A stretch of 64,000 nt of DNA from Ceriagrion tenellum (taxonomy: Eukaryota > Arthropoda > Insecta > Odonata > Coenagrionidae), in assembly GCA_963169105.1 (NCBI GenBank), contig OY720643.1:95180848-95244847 (forward strand), read 5' to 3'. Shown here piece after piece: positions 1-11,500 of the stretch. Both the position numbers and the translations under genes were made by a program. The notes under the pieces are model-generated. The model ran no database searches. It was not told the origin of the DNA and was given only the letters and a program-made list of their open reading frames with translations. The stretch's first letter is position 1. Every line of letters starts with the position of its first letter.

Positions 1-235
1 TTGAACGTTACTATATTATGTATGGACTTGTATGTAAGTATTCGAGCCCGTAGAAACTCAGAGGCTATACGCTAGGCGGAAATACGGAGGCTATACGATT
101 GAGAAATTCAGAACTTGTGCGTTTTTGAGCGATACAGAGGATACTATCATGACGCCTCACTACATCTCTAGGTCTGACAGAAGTAGAAAAAATAAGAGAT
201 CATTGCCAAACAAATGGTTATAAAAACTCGTTTTT
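1..235 (+). mobile_element. LINE reverse transcriptase C-terminal tail (fragment)
   Basis: This is the 3' end of a non-LTR retrotransposon, cut by the window edge. In one frame it reads LEKFRT, then MTPHYISRSDR, which matches the last part of the RT ORF seen more completely at 47.5-48.0 kb (LEKFRTDSF, then MTPHYISRSDRCDKIRE). The nucleotide match to that copy runs through the 'cctcactacatctctaggtc' stretch and fades after about position 235. Stops and frame slips show that it is dead. The family is a Jockey/CR1-like LINE by the general style of its tail; the exact clade is uncertain. Confidence 0.7.
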
Positions 236-1575
236 ACCGAGTTCTTTCTGTTTTTAGAATTTTTATATCTTTTTTGCAAAGTATGCTTAAAAATTCTTTT
301 TAATTCTTTAATTTTTAATTTTTTGGTCCAAGTTAATAAAATGTTTAAAACAAGTTATTTTATAAACATTTTATAAATTAGGACTAAAAATAACTACGAT
401 TGTTTACTAGAAAAAAAATGAGCGTAGATGAGCGACTCCTTTGAATAACCGACAGAACAATACCTGGACACATTACCCCTAGTCTACCTCCAACCATGAT
501 TTCATTATATTTACAATTAAACAGTTACAAGTAAGCCATTGGCCTGGTGGTAACATTAAAAACAGCCGAGTAAAAGAACAAACCTTGAAATCTTCTACTT
601 ATTTTACGTATTTTTAAAAATACATAATTTTTTGGGAAGGGCTCAAATATTTTTATTGGTAGGTCCTTCCAGTCCCGTATGGTCCTGTTCAAGAAGGAGA
701 ACTGTTTAACACTTGCCCTTTATGATCGGCCCTTTTTACTTGAACTGGTGATCATTTTTTCCCAAAAAGTTTGGCTTTATTGTGTCCTTCGCAAATTCAT
801 GCCAAACTTTTTCCTCTCTCACTATTTTGTACATCCCACATAGCCTGCTCCTTTTCCTTTGATTTTGGTCGAATGAAGTGGTATGGAGGGTAAAATGAAG
901 TGGTAACAATGGACCCATGGATCCAGGGAAAAACGAGCTAAAGAAAAGCATATGATGAAAACATACTTGCCAAGCAAGATATACTTCATAAATTTCCCTT
1001 GTCAACAGTGGCACATTCATCATAGTCCGTCGGATATGTGCTCCGACGAAAACTGGAAGTCTGTTATTAAAACTTAAATACTCGTGATATATAATAAAAG
1101 ACCTAAACAGATAATGAATACGACAGGAGTCTCTATATCTAGCTCGTGTTATACAATTTTTGGAACAATATTATTCGGACCGAAATCGAGATAAAAAGTA
1201 ATGCGGAGAGATTCCATCGCACATTCATTAAGGCAGCTTTTTACTTCGTTTAATTGATTCTTTTTTAACCAATGAATCTCCGAGTAAAAGTTTAAGTTTC
1301 AGGCTTTACTTTTTGAAAAAGAGACACATGAAAAGAGCTCTAAAACTCTCTTTGTACTTTCCACTGGTTATTTAAACTGGTCCTTTTATTCCCCCATAGC
1401 TAAAATAGAAAAAACTTTCTTTTAATACTAAAGACAAAATTGAAAATTCGGACAAATGTGGTGTTTATGCTTTTTGGGAAACTAAAATATTCCAGTAATT
1501 CTCCACTAAATAGATTTATTCCTTGCGACCAGGGTTTGTCACGTTACGACATCTTCGGGTAACAAATATTATTCC
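236..1575. other. No gene seen; AT-rich intergenic DNA
   Basis: The stretch is AT-rich with homopolymer T and A runs. The one 95-codon frame on the minus strand (736-1023) has no recognisable motif and its composition looks like chance. I see no repeat structure worth naming. Confidence 0.5.
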
Positions 1576-1770
1576 ACATGCGTGTTTATACACAAAATCA
1601 GGTGCAGAGGGAGGAGGGTCAGGGAGGGGAGGGAGAAGGAAAAGGCGTTGGAGTGAGGTGTTATGGGTTAGGGCCAGGTAGTGAGGGGTGGGGGAGGGGG
1701 AAGCGTTGGGCTGTGTAGGGAAATTCCAGGCGGTACGGAGGGAGGAATGGGAGGGGGATAAGGAAGAGGG
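1576..1770 (+). other. G-rich tract with G-quadruplex motif
   Basis: The plus strand is strongly purine- and G-rich. At 1616-1633 four G-runs are separated by loops of 3, 1 and 1 bases (GGG-tca-GGG-a-GGGG-a-GGG), a textbook quadruplex pattern. A second cluster lies near 1687-1705 (GGGG-t-GGGGG-a-GGGGG). The long minus-strand frame across this tract is proline- and serine-rich only because of the composition, so I do not call it a gene. Confidence 0.6.
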
Positions 1771-3073
1771 GACCGTAGGTAACACGAATACATTTTTTCT
1801 AAGAAATTTTAAATACGTTGTATACAATGGTCGACGGAGATTAGCAAGTCCAGGCTATTGATGAAGGTGCAGTTCAAATGGAGGGGATGGGTCTTATTTG
1901 ATGCTCACTGTTGGTTTATTTACTGGGAAACCTTGAAGAGGGGGAAGATTGTATACAATGTATACACAGGTCTATAGATCCAGAACCATTTCTAAAATAT
2001 ATTAATTTCCGATATGGAGAGGTTCCACAAAGTCGAGCCTGAAGTTATTCGTTATGTTTATGCTTAAAATTGTGACTCATGTGACACTAGGTTCATTGGC
2101 TAAACTGGATGGAAATTTGAAATTAGGATTAAGGAGCATGGAAAATGATTTTAACTGGTGATGTTTCTTCTATGTTTGCCAAACATTTATGAGATTGTAA
2201 ACATTCAAGTGATTTTATACCTGAAATTTTACATATGCAGGATTAAGGCAAAAAATTGGATTTCCTTGAACAATATGAAATTGTTCATGCTGTCAAACAA
2301 AATTCAAATCTGGTAAATGACCTCACATTTGACGTGCATTCGCCACTGATGTCTATCAACTGTTAATGTTCGTTTGCGTAATATACTCAACCTTGCCATT
2401 GTGTGTTTATCCCCTACCCATCCCCAATGACGTCATTCTCCTTTCAACCAACCTTTTCTTCCCTCCCCCACCCCATTTTCCCCTCCTCCACCCTAGCCTC
2501 CCCCACCTACCCTCAGTTTGGTTTAAATGGACCACGAAAGATTTATATTGTACCTTGATAGTAACAAAAATTGTCGAAACCATGGTCGGGAAGAATAAAA
2601 CAGTGAAGAAAGTACAAAGTGAGTTCTCTTTTAATTATATCTTCGTTAAAAGAGACCACGATCTAGTGGTATTTTTACACAATTCGATAGTATAAGCCTT
2701 AAATAATAAATTAGAAAACGAGCAAATTCCACCAGTACAAATCTATTACAACCTAGATTTCGCTTATACAGCACCATTAGGTCCCAATAGTCTACTAGGT
2801 CAAGTTATGATGCCATAATAAGTGAAACCTTGGTTATAATAAATTTATAATTGTGGAATTGATTCATTTTTAATTTGCCTGCAGTGTTTTCTTTCCACAG
2901 CATATCGCCGGAATCTGTAGAATATGTGGTAGAAAACTTACTTAAAAATACATGTTAAAATCAACGTAGGTTAGCGGGCATGCCAAAAATAAAGGTTCTT
3001 ACTTCAGTTTTTTCATGACGCATTTATTATCCATGCTTTATCACATCTTATCTATCCTCCGAAAGAGATATAC
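1771..3073. other. No gene seen; includes a C-rich tract at 2440-2515
   Basis: Mostly AT-rich. A pyrimidine tract at about 2440-2515, with runs of five C in 'cctccccca' style, is the compositional mirror of the G-rich tract at 1.6-1.75 kb. The 109-codon plus-strand frame at 2366-2695 crosses it and shows no family signature. Confidence 0.45.
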
Positions 3074-3325
3074 CTATCTATCTACCAGTATGAAGAAAGT
3101 AGGACTTTGAGAATGGCAAAAGTGCGATTTTGCGTTCTCTGCGACTAAGTCATCAGCCGCCCCCCATGCAAGGTTCCACTCCTCCCCCACAAGACACCTC
3201 GCTGCTTTCGCCCCAAATTCCACTGCTAGCTCCCTCCCTTTCGCCCACTTTATACATTCCATTGCACTCTCCAGGGAATTTTCACTCGGCCATGATGCCC
3301 TGCAGGCGATGGACAGGGTCTCCAA
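3074..3325 (-). CDS. Unrecognised 83-codon open frame (weak candidate)
   Basis: The frame starts METLSIACRASWPS and continues with an alanine-, glutamate- and tryptophan-containing stretch (KGRELAVEFGAKAARCLVG). That looks more protein-like than its neighbours, but I cannot assign a family. It sits in a short GC-richer patch (about 3090-3400) inside AT-rich DNA, and composition alone could keep the frame open. There is no obvious signal peptide, membrane segment or splice context. The minus-strand upstream sequence offers no clear promoter. It may be an exon remnant or chance. Confidence 0.12.
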   Translation of the reverse strand: METLSIACRASWPSENSLESAMECIKWAKGRELAVEFGAKAARCLVGEEWNLAWGAADDLVAENAKSHFCHSQSPTFFILVDR

Positions 3326-3419
3326 GGTTACGGGATTTCTGAATTCCCGATTGGGTGTGGGGAATGACGCGCAAGGGATTAGGGTGGGGATATAAAGGAA
3401 TGTGGGCAGATGTTTACAA

Positions 3420-4700
3420 AAAATTCGAAATTCTGTTAAAGTTTTATAAAAGTTTATTTTATATTCTAATAGAATAAAGGATAAACGTTGCGTTTTTGGA
3501 TTAAAACAAAGTATTCGCTCGTGATGTTTTCATCGCGTCAAAGTTTGCATTTTCATTATAAAAATAGCGTAAATTATGGCGTTTCGAGGTTTCAGCATGA
3601 ATATCAGAATTCAATTAATATTTAAAAACTTAGGAATTTTAATAGTGGATATATTGTGCATTCAAGTGGTAAATATCATATATTAGGCGTTTTTCATCAG
3701 TTAAAACTATGGGTATCACAATTGAGGATTTACGTTATTAACACTAACATTGCCAATTTTTAAAAGTGTGCAGCATTGTGTTACAAAAAACTCTCTCGTA
3801 AATACCAGGGATGAGCTAAAATATGAAAAATTCTTAAATTCCGAAAACGTTCTTTTGATTCCACTGAAAGAGAGAATAAACAATTTGTTTCTCATAAATG
3901 AAAAAGGTAATCCCACAGTAATTTTTTATTTTGCCAATGTGTATGCTGTAAAAACTATAAAAAGCAAATATCATTTGCTTTTATGCTGTATCGTTATCAA
4001 CAAAGACATTTTTCAGTTATGACAATGCTGCAAAAACCTCCATACCGTGGTCAGCATAAGGAAAAAAAAGCTTTGAAATACTGCGCTTTGAGAAGTTTTC
4101 TGTATTAATTGAAGCTCCCGCGCCGTTAAATTTGAGTAATTTCCACGATTTCTCATAAATATATTATAATAAAGCGTGTTAATAATTAAATACCATGAAT
4201 TTACCCATCAAAACCCAGATTATTTGGATAGGGATTATTTTTTATTTTAATTTTCTTTATTATGACAAGTATGGAAACTTAATTAACCAGGAAATTATTA
4301 GAAACAATTAATAGAGAAATGCGATGGCTTGTGAGGGTGATGTAGTACTCCGGTGGAAATGTAATTATATCCATTGCATTTTGCACATACTGAAGCCGCA
4401 AGAAGTTTCAGAAGGGGCCTTTTGAAATTTTTAAGATTTGTTCATGAATAATTCGTGATTCAATCGTGTTATGTCCTTCTAAAACAAGGGTCCTAGTAAT
4501 TAATTACTCTGGCTAAGAAAGCCAGCCAGGTATCCACAATATTTTTTCGTCATTCCTGTATCTTTAGTCAATTTGTACTGCTCGCAACACCTTGAAATAT
4601 ATAGTTTTATTCGAATAAATCAGGAAACAGTATGTGAAAATCTTCGTGTGAAGCGTGGCACTCTATAGATCGGAAAACATGGACTATTCGGAAAGGTGAC
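3420..4700. other. No gene seen
   Basis: AT-rich DNA with many short overlapping frames and no motif I recognise. The frames at 3716-4022 on both strands look like chance openings. Confidence 0.45.
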
Positions 4701-4702
4701 CA

Positions 4703-5029
4703 GGGGGGTTGTGTTTGAACCACTCGAGATAATATCGACCACGTATCTAAGGAGTCACATGGTGCCATCACGAAGGGTTCGAGATTTTGGTGTATTCAAA
4801 ACACTCGTATAAATCTCAATTAGCCTTCCCGATAAAGTTTTTCTCGCGGTTATATTGCAAATGGATATTTATATCCCGATTTTAGCCACAATAAACGACT
4901 TATTAGACGATAAATATAGCCATTCGAGTACGTAGAATTCATAAAAATCTCCAACCATTCGTTGTTGTACCACATGCCTCCTTAGTTACGTAATCGGAAT
5001 CATCTCGAGCAATTCAAACACAACCCCCC
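4703..5029. mobile_element. Foldback MITE with long terminal inverted repeats
   Basis: The left end 'ggggggttgtgtttgaa' (4703-4719) is matched in reverse complement at the right end (about 5013-5029). The match continues inward through the 'ctcgagat' block and an 'actaaggag'-type block, then with decreasing identity for well over 60 bases per arm. The whole unit is about 327 bp, has no ORF, and can fold into one long hairpin. I could not identify a clear target-site duplication, so the superfamily is unassigned. Confidence 0.7.
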
Positions 5030-5034
5030 ATAAG

Positions 5035-5398
5035 AGAATAGGAGCCTTCTAAATCTGGTGCTGGAGGAGAATACTGAAGATAAAATGGACGGACAAAATA
5101 AGAAATGGTGAAGTGTACATAATAGAAGATGAGGAAAGGACCATACGGAACACCATACATAAAGGAAGAACCAGATAGGATGGACACACCCTGAGGCACA
5201 ATGGGTTTGTGAGGAACATACTTGAAGTTAAAATAGAGGGAGTCCCCACAGGAAGTCTAAGGAATGAGTTCATGAACCAAATAAAGAATTAAGTACATAG
5301 GAAGAGATACCTGGAGGTAAGGGAACTAGCATCACATAGGAAAGGGTGGAGGGATACAGTCAACCAATTTTAGGATTGAACGACCAGTGATGGTGATG
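5035..5398 (+). mobile_element. RTE-like LINE tail (C-terminal RT-downstream region)
   Basis: A frame-broken reading gives a string of short blocks: RNTIHKGRTRW, RHNGFVRNILEVKIEG, ASHRKGWRDTVNQF. This is the familiar C-terminal layout of endonuclease/RT LINEs (a 'GHILRHNGF...GKIEG'-like block, then a terminal 'W..AVNQ' block). It is followed by a 'gatggtgatgatgata' simple-sequence tail (about 5388-5403), typical of such elements. Several stops and frame shifts are present. A shorter relative of the same 3' end lies at about 40.0 kb. Confidence 0.65.
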
Positions 5399-5529
5399 AT
5401 GATAATTTGAATATGTCGTCTATTATTACTAGACAGAAATCTCACTCCTTCAGCTCCAGTGCCTCGGATTGATTGCAAAAATTGATGCCCGCATCGCAGA
5501 AGGAATTACAAGGATGGCATTCGTAGTAG

Positions 5530-6090
5530 ACGCTTAAGATGAGAGTTTACGGATGTAGACGCGGTGGAAGGAATGATGAAAGGGTTCTGGTACATCGCCA
5601 TGGTGCCAAAAAGAACTCTGCGAGAGAACTCGCTTTCTGGAATGCGCGCCAGATTCCGAGCAGGAAAGATTTTTTCCCCCGGAATATAATAAAAAAACTA
5701 AAGAAAAAAAGGGAGTGATACAAGGCTTGCTTGCCCTTCTGGATGCGGTCGCGCGAAATCCTGGATTTTCCACAAGTCCGATTCCAATACCCAAATGCGA
5801 CTCGGAAACAGTTTCCGTGGAGAAGGGAGTGTAACAAAAAAAATAAGAAGAAAGAGATGTCGCATTCGTATACTATCGGTGTAACGTTCGGGAAAGGAGA
5901 AATTCCCGCCATCCGTTTGGAATCTGCATCACTGCGGGATCGGAGCGGATTGGGAGAGATACGATTCTTGTTTCTTTGCCGAACACTTTTAATAATTTGG
6001 GTCGGACGGTCAGTACACCTAAAAACCCTTATGACTAAAATTTTTGCGGCGCTGAAAAGAGAACTGTATCGCATTCTGTTAGCATAAAAC
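5530..6090. other. Unassigned GC-richer patch with long open frames on both strands
   Basis: The minus strand has a 175-codon frame (5547-6074) and the plus strand a 118-codon frame (5731-6087) over the same DNA. The minus frame contains a phenylalanine-rich stretch (SFFLFFLLH) and a second one (SLFFFSFFIIF). These arise from A-rich runs on the plus strand. Neither frame shows a domain I know. Having both strands open at once suggests low stop density rather than coding, but this is the longest frame in the window and could include an exon. Confidence 0.2.
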
Positions 6091-8324
6091 GATGCCCCAT
6101 GAGGTTCTTTTTCGATGGATATTTTATCCGTTGAAAAAATCTATTTCGCTCATTTACACCATTTTTAAACGATGCTCAGGTTAGCAGTGAGGTTAGTTCT
6201 GAAATCAGGGCTGAAAACTCGGCTCCAATTTCGGGACTTAATTCGAATTGAATGCCTCTTGGCCAGTGTTTACGCAACGCTGAATCCTGGGAGTACTGGC
6301 TATATGCGGGCATTCGCTAAAATACGCAACCTAAATAAACTCCTATTTGTTGTTTGGGAATATTTTAGCTATATCATGGCATTGTGGGATAATTCTGTTG
6401 AAGTGGATGCGGCAGTAGATGTTCTAGCAGTCTTCTAGAAAGGAGATGCTGGCTTTGGTGAATTCCAGCGCCGCCACCGGTATTCTCTCTAAATTATTGT
6501 CTCATCTGCTTACCCACAATTGTTTGTTGAATCTAGGAATCGGATAAAAAGTTACTACCATACTCATTTCTCTTTTTAGCACTTAAAAAATTTCCAATTC
6601 AGTTATCTGGAGCGATCACACCATTTACACGGAACGATATTAGGCATGCTGATTTGAGTTCGATTTGAGGTAGATACTGAAATAAGTATCGTGTATTTAG
6701 GGTAAAAACAAAAATGAGTATGGTATTCATTTCCCGTCCGAATCTAGCTAGTGACGACCAATCAAAGGTAAGCAGACGTTTAGCCAGGTGTTTCGAGAGA
6801 ATATGTAAGGCAGTGCTGGAATCTACGAAATTAATCTTTGAAGGAATATAGTGATAAGTAAACAAGAAACTTTTGCCATGGAAAACAGAACTGTGTTCTT
6901 TAATGGTCAGGTAGTGGACTTGTTGTTTACAAGATTTTTTGTAATGTTAAATGAGCAATGTGGAACATGCATGATCGAATTGTTCCACGTACAGCCGCAT
7001 GCACCACTTTTGGTTGACAACATTTCTCCTCTGTTACAGATAGCTTCTTCAGGTCAACTCTACTCAAAACAATAGCCTAATCTGTTCTGTGCATAATATT
7101 TCGTCATAGAATAGTGAAAATTAAGAATATTAAATTATATATTCATAAGAAAAACGTTAATAAGCTTGGCGTATGACGAGAGAATAAATGATATATCATT
7201 TAAGGTCTGTTTTTTTGACTCTTATGTTATACTCAAATGACTTCAGATATTTCGCCAACCACTGTAGGATCCGTCTCATCGCGCGGACAACTCATTTCCG
7301 GAATTAGGACAAGGCAAAAAAAAAGCCGAGCAAAATGCAACTTGAACATGAAACCTCAGCGCTCATTTCTTCAAGTGCGATACCGTGAGGAAAATAAACG
7401 ATTCTCCCCAAACCAGAATCGCCGTCTCGAGTACTTTCAATTTCGGTAATGGAAAGCCAAGCGCGAAAGATGACAGGAATAAATGGAATGTTTGCGGAAG
7501 CCCCATCCGTTGCCTCTTCCCAACTGCCGGAAAAGGACTCCCACTCACAGACGCAGTACCTCTTTCCTCCTTTGCCCTCTATCGGTGGTGATTATGACTG
7601 TGATGGAGCCATAGAAAAATATACCCCGCGGCATGGAAACCTTAGATCAAGGGAATTGTGATCGAAACTACGAATATATTTTAAGATTTTGCAAAATCAA
7701 AGAAATGACCCACAAATCTCTCCGGAAAAGCATTTGTGTGTAGCTAGGCATCCTTATGCACCAATATCCATCAGAATGAACAAATTTGAACGATAACGGG
7801 GCTTACCACGCTATTATCCCTAAGGAATCACCCGAAAGTCCAATATTAGTGCAGAACTCTGTATAGGAAAACCTTTATTTTAAGGTGGTGGGATTGATAT
7901 TCGTTTATGTGCAAATTTGCATAAAATTTGCATGCGTACACTGATCAGTAATAGATAAGAGCAAAAAATTACATATCACCGATTTGCTATATTTTATGCT
8001 ATTTTGACACATAGGTTTGTGGCACTTGACAGATATTTCGAAATTATTCAATGGGTTTATTTTCTCCTAAACGCGAAAGCATAGACTCATATTTTTACAA
8101 TGGTTCTTTATAAATATCGAGGTAACATGCCGCATTAAAAATACATACTTACATATGCATTTTTAATCGGGTGCATGTCTTGGTAGAGACGCATACTTGC
8201 AATTTAAAAATCAATAATCATTCTTATTTTTATTATGCGAATGAGAAATTAAATAAATAAAAACGATCCTTATATATACCAACTATAGTTATTGTGAGCT
8301 GTGTCAAAATCTGAACACCTCTTT
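6091..8324. other. No gene seen
   Basis: Short frames only (up to 88 codons), none with a recognisable motif. A GC-richer patch at about 7240-7640 has overlapping frames in several phases, which argues against coding. At 7808-7825 an 18-base string resembles mitochondrial large-subunit rRNA (see the rejected list). Confidence 0.4.
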
Positions 8325-8507
8325 CCATGGGCGTAGCCAAGAGGAGGCAAGGGGGGTTAAGCTCCCCCCCCACCCCCCTTGACGAGACCTTTTATACCAA
8401 ATCTGTTACACGGAGCCGGAGAGGATGATGTTCTGCCCTCCCTTCCCCTGGTATATCTATAGCAACGGATGTGTCCTCCGAAGCATGAATCCGGGCTACG
8501 CCCACGG
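8325..8507. mobile_element. Small MITE with 'gggcgtagcc' ends
   Basis: The left end 'ccatgggcgtagcc' (8325-8338) is the reverse complement, with one mismatch, of the right end 'gggctacgcccacgg' (8493-8507). The interior has a G-run/C-run hairpin (about 8350-8380). The unit is about 183 bp and has no ORF. Repeats with this end sequence are widespread in arthropod genomes. I do not assign a superfamily. Confidence 0.65.
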
Positions 8508-8573
8508 TTTTTTCCCTTCAGTCAATGTAAGAACATGCGCAGTCCTTATGCGTCAACTTAATTTTCCTTATCT

Positions 8574-11500
8574 TCGAGGGGCGACCAGAAAGTAACCTCC
8601 GTTCTCGCCTACTGCGAGAAGTATTGGGAGAGTGCCACCATTCTTACATCAGGGTTTGCAGTGGTACACTACGCTTTTAATTGTGCCAATACGAGCTTCG
8701 TAACACTGTGCGTCTGCGAATTACAACTTCAAAATATGAGCGACGCAATTTAAAATCCCGTCAAGTGTGAAGTGAGTGGCGGTGTACGATTTCTTTGGGC
8801 AATAAGTCACTCTGCAGCCGAAATTCATCGTGAACTGTGTGCATGTTATGACCAAAACACTATGAGTGAAGGTGTTGTTTGTCCGTGGGTACCTTTTTTA
8901 AAACATGGGCGAACAAACAATCACAATGAGGACAGGTGTGGTACGCCTTCTCTTGTCAGTGATGACCTCGTTGAGATTGTGGATCAAAATGTTCATGAAG
9001 CCCGTCGGTTCACAATCTCGGACCATTCCGATCACTTTCATGAAGTTTCTCATAGTCTTTTACTCAAGATAGTCACCGAAAAAGTAGGCTATTTGAAGTT
9101 TTGTGCCCGTTGGGTACCATAACTGCTAACCGACGTCCACAAAAGCAAACGAATGAGTTCTGCCATGGAATTCTTTTTGCGTTTTCACTATGAGAGAGAA
9201 GAATTTTTGAACACAATTGCTACTGACGAAAAGATTTGGGTGGACCACGTGAATACAGAGACAAAACTGCAGTCATTAGTATGGGGACATACCAATTTCC
9301 CATGCATTCCCATCACTTTCTTGAAGTTTCTCACAGTCTTTTACACAAGATAGTCACCGAAAAAGTAGGCTATTTGAAGTTTTGTGCCCGTTGGGTACCA
9401 TAACTGCTAACCGACGTCCACAAAACCAAACGAATGAGTTCTGCCATGGAATTCCTTTTGCATTTTCACTATGATAGAGAAGAATTTTTGAACACAATTG
9501 TTACTGACGATAAGATTTGGGTGGACCACGTGAATACAGAGACAAAACTGCAGTCATTGTTATGGGGACATACCAATTTCCCATGCATTCCCATCACTTT
9601 CTTGAAGTTTCTCACAGTCTTTTACACAAGATAGTCAACGCAAAACTAGGCTATTTGAAGTTTTGTGCCCGTTGGGTACCATAACTGCTAATCGACGTCC
9701 ACAAAAGCAAACGAATGAGTTCTGCCATGGAATTCCTTTTGCATTTTCACTATGAGAGAGAAGAGTTTTTGAACACAATTGTTACTGACGATAAGATTTG
9801 GGTGGACCACGTGATTACAGAGACAAAACTGCAGTCATTGGTATGGGGACATACCAATTTCCCATGCATTCCCATCACTTTCTTGAAGTTTCTCACAGTC
9901 TTTTACACAAGATAGTGAACGCAAAACTAGGCTATTTGAAGTTTTGTGCCCGTTGGGTACCATAACTGCTAATCGACGTCCACAAAACCAAACGAATGAG
10001 TTCTGCCATGGAATTCCTTTTGCATTTTCACTATGAGAGAGAAGAATTTTTGAACACAATTGTTACTGACGATAAGATTTGGGTGGACCACGTGATTACA
10101 GAGACAAAACTGCAGTCATTGGTATGGGGACATATCAATTTCCCATGCATTCCCATCACTTTCTTGAAGTTTCTCACAGTCTTTTACACAAGATAGTCAA
10201 CGCAAAACTAGGCTATTTGAAGTTTTGTGCCCGTTGTGTACCATAGCTGCTAATCGACGTCCACAAAAGCAAACGAATGAGTTCTGCCATGGAATTCCTT
10301 TTGCGTTTTCACTATGAGAGAGAAGAATTTTTGAACACAATTGCTACTGACGAAAAGATTTGGGTGGACCACATCAATACAGAGACAAAACTGCAGTCCT
10401 TGGTATGGGGACATACCAATTTCCCATGCAATCCCATCACTTTCTTGAAGTTTCTCACAGTCTTTTACACAAGATAGTCAACGCAAAACTAGGCTATTTG
10501 AAGTTTTGTGCCCGTTGGGTACCATAACTGCTAACCGACGTCCACAAAACCAAACGAATGAGTTCTGCCATGGAATTCCTTTTGCATTTTCACTATGAGA
10601 GAGAAGAGTTTTTGAACACAATTGTTACTGACGATAAGATTTGGGTGGACCACGTGAATACAGAGACAAAACTGCAGTCATTGGTATGGGGACATACCAA
10701 TTTCCCAAGCAATCCCATCACTTTCTTGAAGTTTCTCACAGTCTTTTACACAAGATAGTCAACGCAAAACTAGGCTATTTGAAGTTTTGTGCCCGTTGGG
10801 TACCATAACTGCTAACCGACGTCCACAAAACCAAACGAATGAGTTCTGCCATGGAATTCCTTTTGCATTTTCACTATGATAGAGAAGAATTTTTGAACAC
10901 AATTGTTACTGACGATAAGATTTGGGTGGACCACGTGAATACAGAGACAAAACTGCAGTCATTGGTATGGGGACATACCAATTTCCCATGCAATCCCATC
11001 ACTTTCTTGAAGTTTCTCACAGTCTTTTACACAAGATAGTCACCGAAAAAGTAGGCTATTTGAAGTTTTGTGCCCGTTGGGTACCATAACTGCTAACCGA
11101 CGTCCACAAAACCAAACGAATGAGTTCTGCCATGGAATTCCTTTTGCATTTTCACTATGATAGAGAAGAATTTTTGAACACAATTGTTACTGACGATAAG
11201 ATTTGGGTGGACCACGTGAATACAGAGACAAAACTGCAGTCATTGTTATGGGGACATACCAATTTCCCATGCATTCCCATCACTTTCTTGAAGTTTCTCA
11301 CAGTCTTTTACACAAGATAGTCAACGCAAAACTAGGCTATTTGAAGTTTTGTGCCCGTTGGGTACCATAACTGCTAATCGACGTCCACAAAAGCAAACGA
11401 ATGAGTTCTGCCATGGAATTCCTTTTGCATTTTCACTATGAGAGAGAAGAGTTTTTGAACACAATTGTTACTGACGATAAGATTTGGGTGGACCACGTGA

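Noticed and set aside
5547..6074. 175-codon minus-strand frame, the longest in the window.
   Set aside because: No domain; an overlapping 118-codon frame on the other strand shows low stop density; the hydrophobic runs reflect A-rich DNA. Listed only as an unassigned patch.
7808..7825. An 18-base string (minus strand) differing by one base from a conserved stretch of mitochondrial large-subunit rRNA; possible nuclear mitochondrial insert.
   Set aside because: The flanking sequence on both sides does not follow the rRNA, so there is no support beyond the short match.
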